From contig NZ_JNWQ01000028.1 of NCBI RefSeq assembly GCF_000716875.1, forward strand, positions 14,019-78,018: 64,000 nucleotides of DNA, written 5' to 3'. Each line of letters opens with the position of its first letter. Positions within the stretch are counted from its first letter, which is position 1. Both the position numbers and the translations under genes were made by a program. Shown piece after piece: positions 42,351-50,883 of the stretch. The notes beneath the pieces are model-generated. The model was not told where the DNA came from, did not search any database, and saw only the letters and a list, made by a program, of their open reading frames with translations. The stretch is from Streptomyces novaecaesareae (lineage in GTDB: Bacteria > Actinomycetota > Actinomycetes > Streptomycetales > Streptomycetaceae).

Positions 42351-43691
42351 TCAGGCGTCGACCAGCTGCTCGCTGGGCAGCTCGACGTGGGCGCCCAGGT
42401 CGCGCAGCTTCTCCATGAAGTTCTCGTAGCCGCGGTTGATCAGGTCGATGCCGTGCACGGTCGAGGTGCCCTCGGCCGCCAGCGCCGCGATCAGGTACGA
42501 GAAGCCGCCGCGCAGGTCCGGGATGACCAGCTCGGCGCCGATCAGCTTGGACGGGCCGGAGACGACCGCGGAGTGCAGGAAGTTGCGGGCGCCGAAGCGG
42601 CACGGGGTGCCGCCCAGGCACTCGCGGTACAGCTGGATGTGCGCGCCCATCTGGTTCAGCGCGCCGGTGAAGCCGAGGCGCGACTCGTACACCGTCTCGT
42701 GGACGATGGACAAGCCGGTGGCCTGGGTCAGCGCGACCACCAGCGGCTGCTGCCAGTCGGTCTGGAAGCCCGGGTGCACGTCGGTCTCCAGGGCGATCGC
42801 CTTGAGCTCGCCGCCGGGGTGCCAGAAGCGGATGCCCTCGTCGTCCACCTCGAAGGCGCCGCCGACCTTCCGGAAGGTGTTGAGGAAGGTCATCATCTCC
42901 AGCTGGCGGGCGCCACGGACGTAGATGTCGCCCCTGGTGGCGAGCGCCGCGCAGGCCCAGGAGGCGGCCTCCAGCCGGTCCGGCAGCGCGCGGTGGGTGT
43001 AGCCGCCGAGCTCGTCCACACCGGTGATCAGGATGGTCCGGTCGGTGCCCAGCGTGATGATCGCGCCCATCTTCTGCAGGACGCAGATCAGGTCGACGAT
43101 CTCCGGCTCGATGGCCGCGTTGCGCAGCTCGGTGACGCCCTCGGCGAGCACCGCGGTGAGCAGCACCTGCTCGGTCGCGCCGACCGAGGGGTAGGGCAGC
43201 TCGATCTTGGTGCCGCGCAGGCGCTGCTGGGCGACCAGGTAGGTGCCCTGCGGGTGCTTCTCGATGGTGGCGCCGAACTGGCGCAGCACCTCGAAGTGGA
43301 AGTCGACCGGGCGGCCGCCGATGTCGCAGCCGCCCAGGCCCGGGATGAAGGCGTGGCCGAGGCGGTGCAGCAGCGGGCCGCAGAACAGGATCGGGATCCG
43401 CGAGGAGCCGGCGTGCGCGTCGATGTCCGCCACGTTGGCGCTCTCGACGTGCGAGGGGTCGAGGATCAGCTCGCCGTCCTCGTCACCGGTGCGCACGGTC
43501 ACGCCGTGCAGCTGAAGCAGCCCGCGGACCACCTTGACGTCGCGGATGTCCGGGACGTTGCGCAGTCTGCTGGGGCCCTGGCCGAGGAGGGCGGCGACCA
43601 TGGCCTTGGGGACCAGGTTCTTCGCACCGCGGACGCGGATCTCGCCTTCGAGCGGGTTTCCGCCGTGGACCAGCAGGACGTCGTCGGTCAT
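42351..43691 (-). CDS. murA: UDP-N-acetylglucosamine 1-carboxyvinyltransferase
   Basis: A 446-aa EPSP-synthase-fold enzyme that transfers enolpyruvate to UDP-GlcNAc, the first committed step of peptidoglycan synthesis. Seen: GAKNLVPKAMVAALL near the N-terminus, PGLGGCDIGGRPVDFH with Cys122 at the fosfomycin-target position (mycobacteria have Asp there, so this one should be fosfomycin-sensitive), and DRLEAASWACAALATRGD. The ATG is at 43691. The neighbours are not cell-wall genes. Streptomycetes often have two murA copies; this is the one beside hup. Confidence 0.94.
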   Translation of the reverse strand: MTDDVLLVHGGNPLEGEIRVRGAKNLVPKAMVAALLGQGPSRLRNVPDIRDVKVVRGLLQLHGVTVRTGDEDGELILDPSHVESANVADIDAHAGSSRIPILFCGPLLHRLGHAFIPGLGGCDIGGRPVDFHFEVLRQFGATIEKHPQGTYLVAQQRLRGTKIELPYPSVGATEQVLLTAVLAEGVTELRNAAIEPEIVDLICVLQKMGAIITLGTDRTILITGVDELGGYTHRALPDRLEAASWACAALATRGDIYVRGARQLEMMTFLNTFRKVGGAFEVDDEGIRFWHPGGELKAIALETDVHPGFQTDWQQPLVVALTQATGLSIVHETVYESRLGFTGALNQMGAHIQLYRECLGGTPCRFGARNFLHSAVVSGPSKLIGAELVIPDLRGGFSYLIAALAAEGTSTVHGIDLINRGYENFMEKLRDLGAHVELPSEQLVDA

Positions 43692-43992
43692 CGTTCTCGC
43701 AATCCGGGGTGCCAGAGGAGTGAGGAGGGGGCTCCGGGAGAGAGCCGGTGGTGGACCGGTCGTACGGGCGCGTTCGGGCCCCCGGCGAAACCGAGTCGGC
43801 ACGTATAAGGGCGTCCACCAGACGTAGATGGTAGTAGGCGTCCCGATGGTTCCCGTGTGCCTCTCCCGTGATGGTGCTCTCTCCGGGGCCGCTACCGCCC
43901 TCCGGTACGGCTGTACGGGTGTTCGTCCGGCGTGGCGCGGTTTCGGGCGTTGCGGTGTCCGACCGGTGCCGTTCTGCGGGATCATGTGTGGC
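43692..43992. other. Divergent promoter region (murA / yqgE-like)
   Basis: 301 bases, no gene supported. Upstream in-frame starts for the yqgE-like gene lie here, but the translated extension is not conserved in character. No clear -35/-10 pair. Confidence 0.35.
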
Positions 43993-44577
43993 ATGACGGC
44001 GGCCCATTCGCACGGAGGCCGGTCCCACACCGGCCGTCTGCTCGTCGCGACGCCCCTGCTCACCGACCCGAACTTCGCGCGGGCGGTGGTGCTCCTCCTC
44101 GACCACGACGCCGAGGGGGCGCTCGGTGTGGTCCTCAACCGGCCGACGCCGGTCGAGGTGGGCAGTGTGCTGGACGGCTGGGGAAGACTCGTCGGGCAGC
44201 CGGCCGTGGTGTTCCAGGGCGGGCCGGTGGCGCTGGACTCGGCGCTCGGCCTCGCGGTGGCGCCGGGGGAGCCGGGAAGCGGCGAGCCGCTGGGCTGGCG
44301 GCGGGTGCACGGGGCGATCGGCCTGGTGGACCTGGAGGCACCGCCCGAGGTGCTGGCCGGCGAGCTGGGCAGCCTGCGGATCTTCGCCGGGTACGCCGGC
44401 TGGTCGCCGGGCCAGCTGGAGGCGGAGCTGGAGAGCGGCGCCTGGTACCTGGTGGACTGCGAGCCGGGGGACGTCTCCAGCCCCGAGCCGGAGCGGCTCT
44501 GGCGCTCGGTGCTGCGCCGCCAGCGCGGGCCGATCGCCCTGCTGGCGACGTACCCGGACGACCCGACGATGAACTGA
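43993..44577 (+). CDS. YqgE/AlgH family protein (UPF0301)
   Basis: A 194-aa protein: TGRLLVATPLLTDPNFARAVVLLLDHDAEGALGVVLNRPTPVEVG is the family hallmark. Later blocks are VFQGGPVALDSALGLA, RIFAGYAGWSPGQLEAEL and GAWYLVD. The molecular role is unresolved; AlgH was once called a regulator. The ATG at 43993 is chosen, with 43984 (MCGM...) as an alternative; neither has a clear ribosome-binding site. Confidence 0.88.
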   Translation: MTAAHSHGGRSHTGRLLVATPLLTDPNFARAVVLLLDHDAEGALGVVLNRPTPVEVGSVLDGWGRLVGQPAVVFQGGPVALDSALGLAVAPGEPGSGEPLGWRRVHGAIGLVDLEAPPEVLAGELGSLRIFAGYAGWSPGQLEAELESGAWYLVDCEPGDVSSPEPERLWRSVLRRQRGPIALLATYPDDPTMN

Positions 44578-44640
44578 GCCGCAGGCCCCCCACGCGCGAC
44601 ACTGGCCCGGTTTCCCGGGGCGCCCATAGACTTGGCACCC

Positions 44641-44916
44641 ATGAGCACTCTTGAGCCCGAGCGCGGCCTCGGCACCGGCACCCTGGTCGAGCCCGTCCCC
44701 CAGGTGTCCCACGGGGACGGCGACCACGAGCGCTTCGCGCACTACGTCCAGAAGGACAAGATCATGGAGAGTGCGCTCTCCGGGTCTCCCGTGGTGGCGC
44801 TCTGCGGCAAGGTGTGGGTGCCCGGGCGCGACCCGAAGAAGTACCCGGTCTGCCCGATGTGCAAGGAGATCTACGACGGCATCGGCAAGCCGCAGGGCGG
44901 GGACGACGACAAGTAG
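44641..44916 (+). CDS. DUF3039 family protein
   Basis: A 91-aa actinobacterial protein of unknown function, with HERFAHYVQKDKIMESALSGSPVVALCGKVWVPGRDPKKYPVCPMCKEIYDGI split over its length. The single Cys plus CPMC pair (ALCGKVW and CPMCKE) suggests a small metal site. It follows the yqgE-like gene on the same strand after 63 bases. Confidence 0.85.
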   Translation: MSTLEPERGLGTGTLVEPVPQVSHGDGDHERFAHYVQKDKIMESALSGSPVVALCGKVWVPGRDPKKYPVCPMCKEIYDGIGKPQGGDDDK

Positions 44917-45004
44917 TCCGCCGGGCGTGCGGCGTCGTTCCGGATAGCACCGCGTTTCCGCAGTGGTCTATGCCAATCGTTCCGGGCGTGGGCAGGATGT
45001 CGGA

Positions 45005-45403
45005 ATGGACCTCATTCCCGCACCTTCGAGTGCCGTCCGCCGCCCGGACGAGGACTTCCCCCTCGACGCCGCCACCACGCTGACCGCCGCGCCCGCGCTG
45101 GCCGACGCCGAGCGCTGGCTGCGCACCACGCTGTCCGCCGCCACCGGGCTGCCGCTCGGCCCCGGCCGGCCGGGCGCGGGCATCGAACTGGTCCAGGACG
45201 ACGCGCTCGCCGCCGAGGCGTACCGGATCACGGTGCGCCCCGGCCGCGCCCTGCTCGCCGCGGGCGGCCCGGCCGGCGCGCTGTGGGGGGCGCAGACCCT
45301 GCGGCAGCTGCTCGGGCCGGACGCCTACCGCCGCTCGCCGCTGCGCCGCGAGGGCTGGGTGCTGCCCGGCGCTGACATCGAGGGCCCGCCTCCGGTGCGC
45401 TAG
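45005..45403 (+). pseudogene. Truncated GH20 beta-N-acetylhexosaminidase (N-terminal domain only)
   Basis: 132 residues starting MDLIPAPSSAVRRPDEDF match the N-terminal domain of Streptomyces hexosaminidases (AERWLRTTLSAATGLPL, AYRITVRPGRALLAAGGPAGALWGAQTLRQLLG, then the start of the linker WVLPGADIEGPP). A stop follows at 45401 exactly where the catalytic GH20 barrel should begin (normally ...RFxWRGxxLDVARHF). No barrel sequence is found in any frame downstream. Complete enzymes are about 500-550 aa. The gene is therefore a remnant left by a deletion or insertion, and a product would be inactive. Confidence 0.72.
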
Positions 45404-45690
45404 TCCTACTCACCGGGAACTTCCGGGCGGTCATCCGACGTCAAGAACAGATGAACATCCGCCCTGGCCCGGACCGGGTCGTGGCAGATACCGCCCGGTA
45501 TCCGTCCCAATCGGGCAGTCCCGTTCACCGGCCCCGAAATGATCATCGAGCATTGTGTGCCAGAGTTGCCCAACCCGGCCCGATCGCCCGTACCCTACGG
45601 GCCAGGCCGGGCTGCTGACGCGGGACGACACGGCCGTGGGCCGGCGGGCGGCAGGCGATCGATGAGCAAGTGGAGCACGGTGGGACCCAG
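45404..45690. other. Region between truncated hexosaminidase and molybdoenzyme operon
   Basis: 287 bases that hold no remaining hexosaminidase coding sequence. It should carry the promoter of the downstream operon, though no strong consensus is visible. It may include the junction of the event that removed the catalytic domain. Confidence 0.4.
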
Positions 45691-46572
45691 GTGAACCGGA
45701 CGATCATGCTGCCGGCCTCGCTCGACGAGGCCGTCGACGCGCTGGCCACCGCCCCGGCCGCGGTACCGGTGGCCGGAGCCACCGACCTGATGGAAGCCGT
45801 CAACGCCGGACGGCTGCGCCCCGCCGCCCTGGTCGGCCTCGGCCGGATCACCGAACTGCGCGGCTGGCGCTACGAGGACGGCGGCACCGCCGTACTCGGC
45901 GCCGGACTCACCCACGCCCGGATGGACCGCCCCGACTTCGCCGCGCTCATCCCCGCGCTCGCCGACGCCGCCCGCACCGCCGGCCCGCCTCAGGTCCGCA
46001 ACGTCGGCACCCTCGGCGGCAACATCGTCACCGCCGCGCCGGCCGGCGACACCCTGCCGGTGCTCACCGCGCTGGAGGCCACCGTCACCCTCGCCCGGGC
46101 CGGCGCCAGCCGCGAGGTGCCGGTCAGTCACCTGCTCACCGGCCTCGACCCGGTGCGCCCCGGCGAGCTGCTCACCTGGGTGCGCGTCCCGCTGCTGCAC
46201 GCCCCGCAGGTCTTCCTCAAGGCCACCGGCCGCAGCGGCCCGGCCCGCGCCACCGCCTCCGTCGCCCTCGTCCTCGACCCGGCCCGGCGCTCGGTGCGCT
46301 GCGCCGTCGGGGCCGTCGCCCCGGTGCCGCTGCGCCCGCTGGAGGCCGAGGCCTGGGTGGCCGGCTGCATCGACTGGGACGGCAGCCGGGAGATCGACCC
46401 GACCGCGACCGCCGCCTTCGGCGAGTACGTGGCCGCCGCCTGCGTCCCCGACAACTACGGCGCCGAGGGCGCCTGGGAAGCCGTGACCGAGGGGCCGACG
46501 GCGGCCGCCGCTCGGCTGCGGCGTACCGTAGCGGTGCTGGCCCGACGGGCACTGGGAAGGGCGCTGAAGTGA
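45691..46572 (+). CDS. FAD-binding subunit of a xanthine-dehydrogenase-family complex (CoxM-like)
   Basis: A 293-aa flavoprotein subunit. FAD-binding blocks: VAGATDLMEAVNAG near residue 33 and PQVRNVGTLGGNIVTAAPAGDTLPVL near residue 100. A C-terminal CO-dehydrogenase flavoprotein domain follows (ATASVALVLDPARRSVRCAVGAVAP). The GTG at 45691 fits the common start (V)NRTIMLPASLDEA; a GTG at 45670 is possible. Electrons would pass from the molybdenum subunit through the iron-sulfur subunit to this flavin. The next gene overlaps by 4 bp. Confidence 0.85.
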   Translation: MNRTIMLPASLDEAVDALATAPAAVPVAGATDLMEAVNAGRLRPAALVGLGRITELRGWRYEDGGTAVLGAGLTHARMDRPDFAALIPALADAARTAGPPQVRNVGTLGGNIVTAAPAGDTLPVLTALEATVTLARAGASREVPVSHLLTGLDPVRPGELLTWVRVPLLHAPQVFLKATGRSGPARATASVALVLDPARRSVRCAVGAVAPVPLRPLEAEAWVAGCIDWDGSREIDPTATAAFGEYVAAACVPDNYGAEGAWEAVTEGPTAAAARLRRTVAVLARRALGRALK

Positions 46573-47783
46573 CCACAGACCCCATCGAGACCCTCGACGC
46601 CGACCCGCTCGGCCTTTCCCCGCAGGTCAGCCGCGAGCTGCGCCCGTGCGCCTCCTACACGCTGCGGGTCAACGGTTTCGAACGGCCCGTCACCGACGCC
46701 TGGATCGGCGAGAGCCTGCTCTACGTGCTGCGCGAGCGGCTCGGCCTGGCCGGTGCCAAGGACGGCTGCGAGCAGGGCGAGTGCGGGGCCTGCTCGGTGC
46801 AGGTGGACGGCCAGCTGGTGGCCGGCTGCCTGGTGCCCGCGGCACTGGCCGCGGACAGCGAGATCAACACCGTCGAGGGCCTGTCGGCGGCCGGCGGCGC
46901 GAGCGACGTCCAGCAGGCGCTGGCCGCCTCCGGCGCCGTGCAGTGCGGATACTGCACCCCCGGCATGGCGATGGCCGTGCACGACCTGCTCCAGCGCAAC
47001 CACCGGCCCACCGAGGTCGAGGCCCGGCAGGCGCTCTGCGGCAACCTCTGCCGCTGCACCGGCTACAAGGGCGTGCTGGCCGCCGTCCAGACCGTCGCGG
47101 ACGCCCGTGCGCTGGTGGCCGAGGAGGCGGAGGAGGCCGCTGCCGCGGAGGCCGCGCGCTCCGCCGAGCAGGCCGCCGGGGCGCCGGGCGACACGCCCGC
47201 CGAGCCGGTGGCCGAGGCGCCCGCCGAGGTGCCCGGCGGCGTGCCCGTCGAACCCGGGACGGCCGTCGAGCCGCCGGTCTACGCCGACGCCGAGGCCTGG
47301 ATCGAACACGTCCCGCAGCAGCCCGTCGCCCCCCACCCCGCGGACCAAGCGCAGGCGCCGGCCGGGACGCCGTACGGCGACGCGCCGGGCGGCTACGACA
47401 CCGGCGTGTACGACACCGCCGTCCTGGCGCCGGTCCAGGGCGGCATCCCCGCCCAGGCCGTCGACGACCAGGTGTACTACCCGCCGCAGGCCTACCCCGA
47501 GCAGCCGTACCAGGGCACCCCCGCCCACGGCACGTACCTGCCCTACCCGGACGGCCAGCAGCAGGGCGGCTACGACACCGGGTACGACGCCCCGGTCTAC
47601 GAGCCCACCCCCGCGCACGGCACCCCGCTGCCCGGCGCCGCCTTCGACGGCACGCCGCCGCACGGCACCCCGTACGCCGCCCCGCACGGCGCCCCGGCCG
47701 AGGGCGGTGCCCCGGCCGGCGTCCCGTACGGCGCCACCCCCGCCCACGGAATCCGGCTCCCCGAGGACGACCACGCATCATGA
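46569..47783 (+). CDS. 2Fe-2S subunit (CoxS-like) with a long Pro/Tyr/His-rich tail
   Basis: 404 aa, about twice the usual length. Residues 20-185 form a normal CoxS: plant-type cluster CEQGECGACSVQVDGQLVAGC and second cluster QCGYCTPGMAM ... CGNLCRCTGYKG. From about 190 to the end is a disordered tail rich in Pro, Ala, Tyr, Gly and His, with a repeated (T)PAHG(T/I) unit followed by Leu-Pro (four or five copies). The tail has no domain I recognise. GTG at 46569; the stop overlaps the next ATG by 4 bp, so the three subunits are translated together. Confidence 0.88.
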   Translation: MTTDPIETLDADPLGLSPQVSRELRPCASYTLRVNGFERPVTDAWIGESLLYVLRERLGLAGAKDGCEQGECGACSVQVDGQLVAGCLVPAALAADSEINTVEGLSAAGGASDVQQALAASGAVQCGYCTPGMAMAVHDLLQRNHRPTEVEARQALCGNLCRCTGYKGVLAAVQTVADARALVAEEAEEAAAAEAARSAEQAAGAPGDTPAEPVAEAPAEVPGGVPVEPGTAVEPPVYADAEAWIEHVPQQPVAPHPADQAQAPAGTPYGDAPGGYDTGVYDTAVLAPVQGGIPAQAVDDQVYYPPQAYPEQPYQGTPAHGTYLPYPDGQQQGGYDTGYDAPVYEPTPAHGTPLPGAAFDGTPPHGTPYAAPHGAPAEGGAPAGVPYGATPAHGIRLPEDDHAS

Positions 47784-50107
47784 CGTCGCCTACCGACATC
47801 GGCGCAGCACTCCAGCAGGACGGCGGCGAGGGCGGCGCACCGGAGCCGTTCGGCCTGGGCAGCTCCCCGCTGCGCAGCGACGCGCTGCCCAAGGCGCTCG
47901 GCATCTACCCGTACGCGGCCGACCTGTGGGCCGAGGGGCTGCTGTGGGGCGCGCTGCTGCGCTCGCCGCACCCGCACGCCCGGATCCGCGGCATCGACAC
48001 CTCGGCCGCGCTCGCGCTGCCCGGCGTGCACGCCGTGGTCACCGCCGCCGACCTGCCGCCCGGCCCGGAGGGCACTGCGGACGGCGCTCCGGCCGGCCCG
48101 ATCGTCGCCGACCGGCCGGTGCTGGCCGCCGGCGTGGTGCGCCACCACGGCGAGCCGATCGCCGCGGTGGCCGCCGACCACCCGGACACCGCCCGGCTGG
48201 CGGTCGGTCTGATCGCGGTCGACTACGAGCCGTTGGAGGCCGTGACCGACCCCGAGCAGGCCTTCACGGCGCCGCCGCTGCACCCGGACGGCAACCTGTT
48301 CCGCCACCTGCCGCTGCGCACCGGGGACCCGGACGCCGTCGGCGAGATCGTCGTCGAGGGCCTCTACCAGGTCGGCCGGCAGGACCCGGCCCCGCTCGGC
48401 GCCGAGGCCGGGCTGGCCGTGCCGCGGCCGGACGGCGGCGTCGAGCTGCACCTGTCCTCCACCGACCCGCACGGCGACCGCGACCGCACCGCCGCCTGCC
48501 TGGGCCTTGAGCCCGACCGGGTCCGGCTGGTGGTCACCGGCGTGCCGGGCGCCACCACCGACCGCGAGGACCTGTCCTTCCAGGTCACCCTGGCGCTGCT
48601 GGCGCTGCGCACCGGCCGCCCGGTGAAGATGACCCTCACCCGCGAGGAGTCCTTCCACACCCACACCTCGCGCCACCCCGCGCTCCTGCGCTACCGCCAC
48701 CACGCCGACGCCGAGGGCACCTTGGTGAAGGTCGAGGCGCAGATCCTGCTGGACGGCGGCGCCTACGCGGACGTCTCCGCCGAGGCGCTGGCCGCCGCGA
48801 CGGCGTTCTCGGCCGGCCCGTACGTCTGCCCGAACGTCTTCGTGGACGCCTGGGCGGTGCGCACCAACAACCCGCCGGCCGGCCGGATGCGCGGCGAGGG
48901 CGCGCTGCAGGCCTGTTTCGCGTACGAATCGCAGCTGGACCAGCTGGCCGCCCGGGTGGGCGTGGACCCGGTGGAGATCCGCCGGCGCAACGCGATGTCC
49001 ACCGGCGACCCGCTGCCCACCGGACAGGCCGTCACCTGCCCGGCGCCGGTGCGCGCGCTGCTGGACGCCGTCGCGGACGAGCCGCTGCCGGCCCTGCCGG
49101 TGGACGACCCGGACGCCGAGTGGCTGCTGCCCGGCGGGCCCGGCGGCGCGGGCGACCCGGCGGCGGTGCGGCGCGGCATCGGCTACGCCGTCGGCATGGT
49201 GCACATGCTGGGCGCCGAGGGCGAGGACGAGGTCTCCACCGCGACCGTCCGGGTCAGCGGCGACCACGCCACGGTGATCTGCGCGGCCGTCGACGCCGGG
49301 CAGGGCTTCGCCACGCTGGCCCGGCAGATCGTGCAGACCGTGCTGGGCGTCAGCGAGGTCTACATCGCGCCCGCCGACAGCGACCAGTCGATCGCCGGGC
49401 CCTCCGCCCGCGGCCGGCACACCTGGGTCTCCGGCGGCGCCGTCGAGCGGGCCGCGCTGATGGTCCGCCACCAGCTGCTGCAGCCGATCGCGGCGAACTT
49501 CGGGATGTCGGCGGAGCTGCTGCAGATCGCCGACGGCAAGATCACCTCGTACGACGGGGTGCTCGGCATGCCGGTCGCCGAGGCGCTGGAGGGCAAGGAG
49601 CTGTGGGCCACCGCGCAGTGCCGCCCGCACCCCACCGAGCCCCTGGACGAGGCCGGGCACGGCGACGCCTTCGTCTCCATCTCGTTCTGCGCGATGCGGG
49701 CGGTGGTGGACGTGGACATCGAGCTGGGCGCCGTGCGGGTGGTCGAGATGACGGTCGCCCAGGACGTCGGCCGGGCGCTGAACCCGCGGCAGATCGAGGA
49801 CCGGATCGAGGCGGGCGTGGCCCAGGGCGTGGGCCTGGCACTGCTGGAGGACCTGCGCACCGAGGGCGGCGTGCTGCAGAACCCCTCGCTCACCGGCTAC
49901 CGGCTGCCCACCGCGCTGGACACCCCGGAGGTGCGGATCGCGGCCCTGCTGGAGGAGCGCGACGTGGTCGCCCCCTTCGGTGCCAAGGCGGTCGGCGCCG
50001 TGCCCGCGGTGGTGGCCCCGGCGGCCGTCGCCGCGGCCGTCCGCGCCGCCACCGGCCTGCCGGTCGGCCGGCTGCCGATCCGGGCGGAGGACGCCGTCAC
50101 GGCCTGA
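47780..50107 (+). CDS. Molybdopterin-binding subunit homologue (CoxL/XdhB-like), active site degenerate
   Basis: A 775-aa large subunit. The fold is clear (ALLRSPHPHARIRGIDTSAAL; TREESFHTHTSRHP; AGRMRGEGALQACFAYESQLD; VAQDVGRALNPRQIEDRIEAGVAQGVGLAL). The first molybdopterin loop, usually GGGFGGKE, reads PGATTDRED (about 256-264). The catalytic Glu of the C-terminal GxGE motif is absent: the segment reads FGAKAVGAVPAVV (about 733). The AYxCSFR loop of true CO dehydrogenase is also missing. It is thus not a form I CO dehydrogenase and may be inactive or use a different chemistry. Confidence 0.85.
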   Translation: MTSPTDIGAALQQDGGEGGAPEPFGLGSSPLRSDALPKALGIYPYAADLWAEGLLWGALLRSPHPHARIRGIDTSAALALPGVHAVVTAADLPPGPEGTADGAPAGPIVADRPVLAAGVVRHHGEPIAAVAADHPDTARLAVGLIAVDYEPLEAVTDPEQAFTAPPLHPDGNLFRHLPLRTGDPDAVGEIVVEGLYQVGRQDPAPLGAEAGLAVPRPDGGVELHLSSTDPHGDRDRTAACLGLEPDRVRLVVTGVPGATTDREDLSFQVTLALLALRTGRPVKMTLTREESFHTHTSRHPALLRYRHHADAEGTLVKVEAQILLDGGAYADVSAEALAAATAFSAGPYVCPNVFVDAWAVRTNNPPAGRMRGEGALQACFAYESQLDQLAARVGVDPVEIRRRNAMSTGDPLPTGQAVTCPAPVRALLDAVADEPLPALPVDDPDAEWLLPGGPGGAGDPAAVRRGIGYAVGMVHMLGAEGEDEVSTATVRVSGDHATVICAAVDAGQGFATLARQIVQTVLGVSEVYIAPADSDQSIAGPSARGRHTWVSGGAVERAALMVRHQLLQPIAANFGMSAELLQIADGKITSYDGVLGMPVAEALEGKELWATAQCRPHPTEPLDEAGHGDAFVSISFCAMRAVVDVDIELGAVRVVEMTVAQDVGRALNPRQIEDRIEAGVAQGVGLALLEDLRTEGGVLQNPSLTGYRLPTALDTPEVRIAALLEERDVVAPFGAKAVGAVPAVVAPAAVAAAVRAATGLPVGRLPIRAEDAVTA

Positions 50108-50155
50108 GGCGGGCCGCCGCGAAATAGCAGCGGTGGCCGGCCGAAATGACAGAAA

Positions 50156-50198
50156 GGAATTGCCGGTCGACTTCCGAAGTCGACCGGCAATTCCTTTT
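50156..50198. terminator. Intrinsic terminator with T-run
   Basis: 18-bp perfect arms (ggaattgccggtcgactt and complement), 3-base loop and tttt at 50195-50198. It ends the molybdoenzyme operon and, read on the other strand, the tRNA transcript. Confidence 0.88.
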
Positions 50199-50203
50199 CC
50201 ACG

Positions 50204-50275
50204 AGGCCATGGCGGGAATCGAACCCGCGTGCACCGCTTTGCAGACGGTTCCCTAAGCCACTCGGGCACACGGCC
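50204..50275 (-). tRNA. tRNA-Cys (anticodon GCA)
   Basis: On the minus strand: acceptor ggccgtg/catggcc (one G-U), short D arm, anticodon stem accgt/gcggt around loop ctgcaaa with anticodon GCA, 4-base variable loop, T arm gcggg-ttcgatt-cccgc. 72 bases with discriminator U; CCA is not encoded. Confidence 0.92.
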
Positions 50276-50383
50276 AGTGAATTCATGGTGGCGGACCCCG
50301 GGAGCAGGGTCAACGCCGTTTTGTAAATTCTGTATGGCAATGTGTGCTACGGTCGAAGTCCGGTGGCTGTTTTTCCCGCCACC

Positions 50384-50423
50384 CCGGACGAGCGCGTCGT
50401 ACCCGGTGACGACAAGACGGCGC
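50384..50423 (+). promoter_or_regulatory. Guanidine-III riboswitch
   Basis: The segment starts ccggacgag and runs through tacccggt and gacaagacggcgc. These are the conserved blocks of the guanidine-III (ykkC-III) class pseudoknot as known from Thermobifida fusca. ccgg at the 5' end can pair with the ccgg of tacccggt. The gcg/cgt bases pair with acggcgc. It lies 34 bases before the ggagg/ATG of a guanidinium exporter gene, the expected target. Guanidine binding is expected to free translation. Confidence 0.85.
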
Positions 50424-50470
50424 AGTTCAGCGGCAATCCGGCCGCTGTGGACTGCGGAGGCATCACCGTC

Positions 50471-50785
50471 ATGGCCTGGCTCGTTCTGATCGTCTCGGGA
50501 ATCCTGGAGACCGTGTGGGCGGTCGCCCTGGAATCCTCCAAGGGCTTCTCCCGCCTCGTCCCCAGCGTCGTCTTCGGCGTCGCGCTGCTGTTCAGCATGG
50601 GCGGTCTGGCGTACGCGATGCGCACCATCCCGATCGGCACCGGCTACGCGGTCTGGGTCGGCATCGGCGCGGTCGGTACGGCGCTCTACGGCATGGCCGT
50701 CCTCGGGGACGCGGTGACCATGGCCCGGATCGCCTGCCTGCTGCTGATCGTCTCCGGCGTGGTGGGCCTCAAGGTGCTGCACTGA
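50471..50785 (+). CDS. gdx: SMR-family guanidinium exporter (Gdx/SugE-type)
   Basis: A 104-aa small multidrug resistance family protein with four membrane helices. MAWLVLIVSGILETVWAVAL carries the essential Glu of helix 1 (ETVWA). Helix 2 begins PSVVFGVALLFSMGGLAYAM, and GTGYAVWVGIGAVGTALYGM is the Gdx-type signature. Members export guanidinium in exchange for protons. The ATG at 50471 is placed by family alignment, with ggagg eight bases upstream. The guanidine-III switch ahead of it supports the substrate. Confidence 0.92.
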   Translation: MAWLVLIVSGILETVWAVALESSKGFSRLVPSVVFGVALLFSMGGLAYAMRTIPIGTGYAVWVGIGAVGTALYGMAVLGDAVTMARIACLLLIVSGVVGLKVLH

Positions 50786-50883
50786 CCCCAGGGTCCTGCG
50801 CCCTGGTCCTACGCCCAGGGACGGAGTCGATCACCGACCCCGGTCAGGGGTCATCGGGGCGGACGGCTCTTACGATGTTACGT

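Larger units (their letters stand above)
50108..50470. other. Intergenic region holding terminator, tRNA and riboswitch
   Basis: 363 bases without a protein gene. In order: terminator (50156-50198), tRNA-Cys on the opposite strand (50204-50275), a promoter zone, and a guanidine-III riboswitch (50384-50423) ahead of the exporter gene. Confidence 0.7.

Noticed and set aside
47780..50107. Carbon monoxide dehydrogenase
   Set aside because: The AYxCSFR loop needed for form I enzymes is missing, and the molybdopterin loop is altered.
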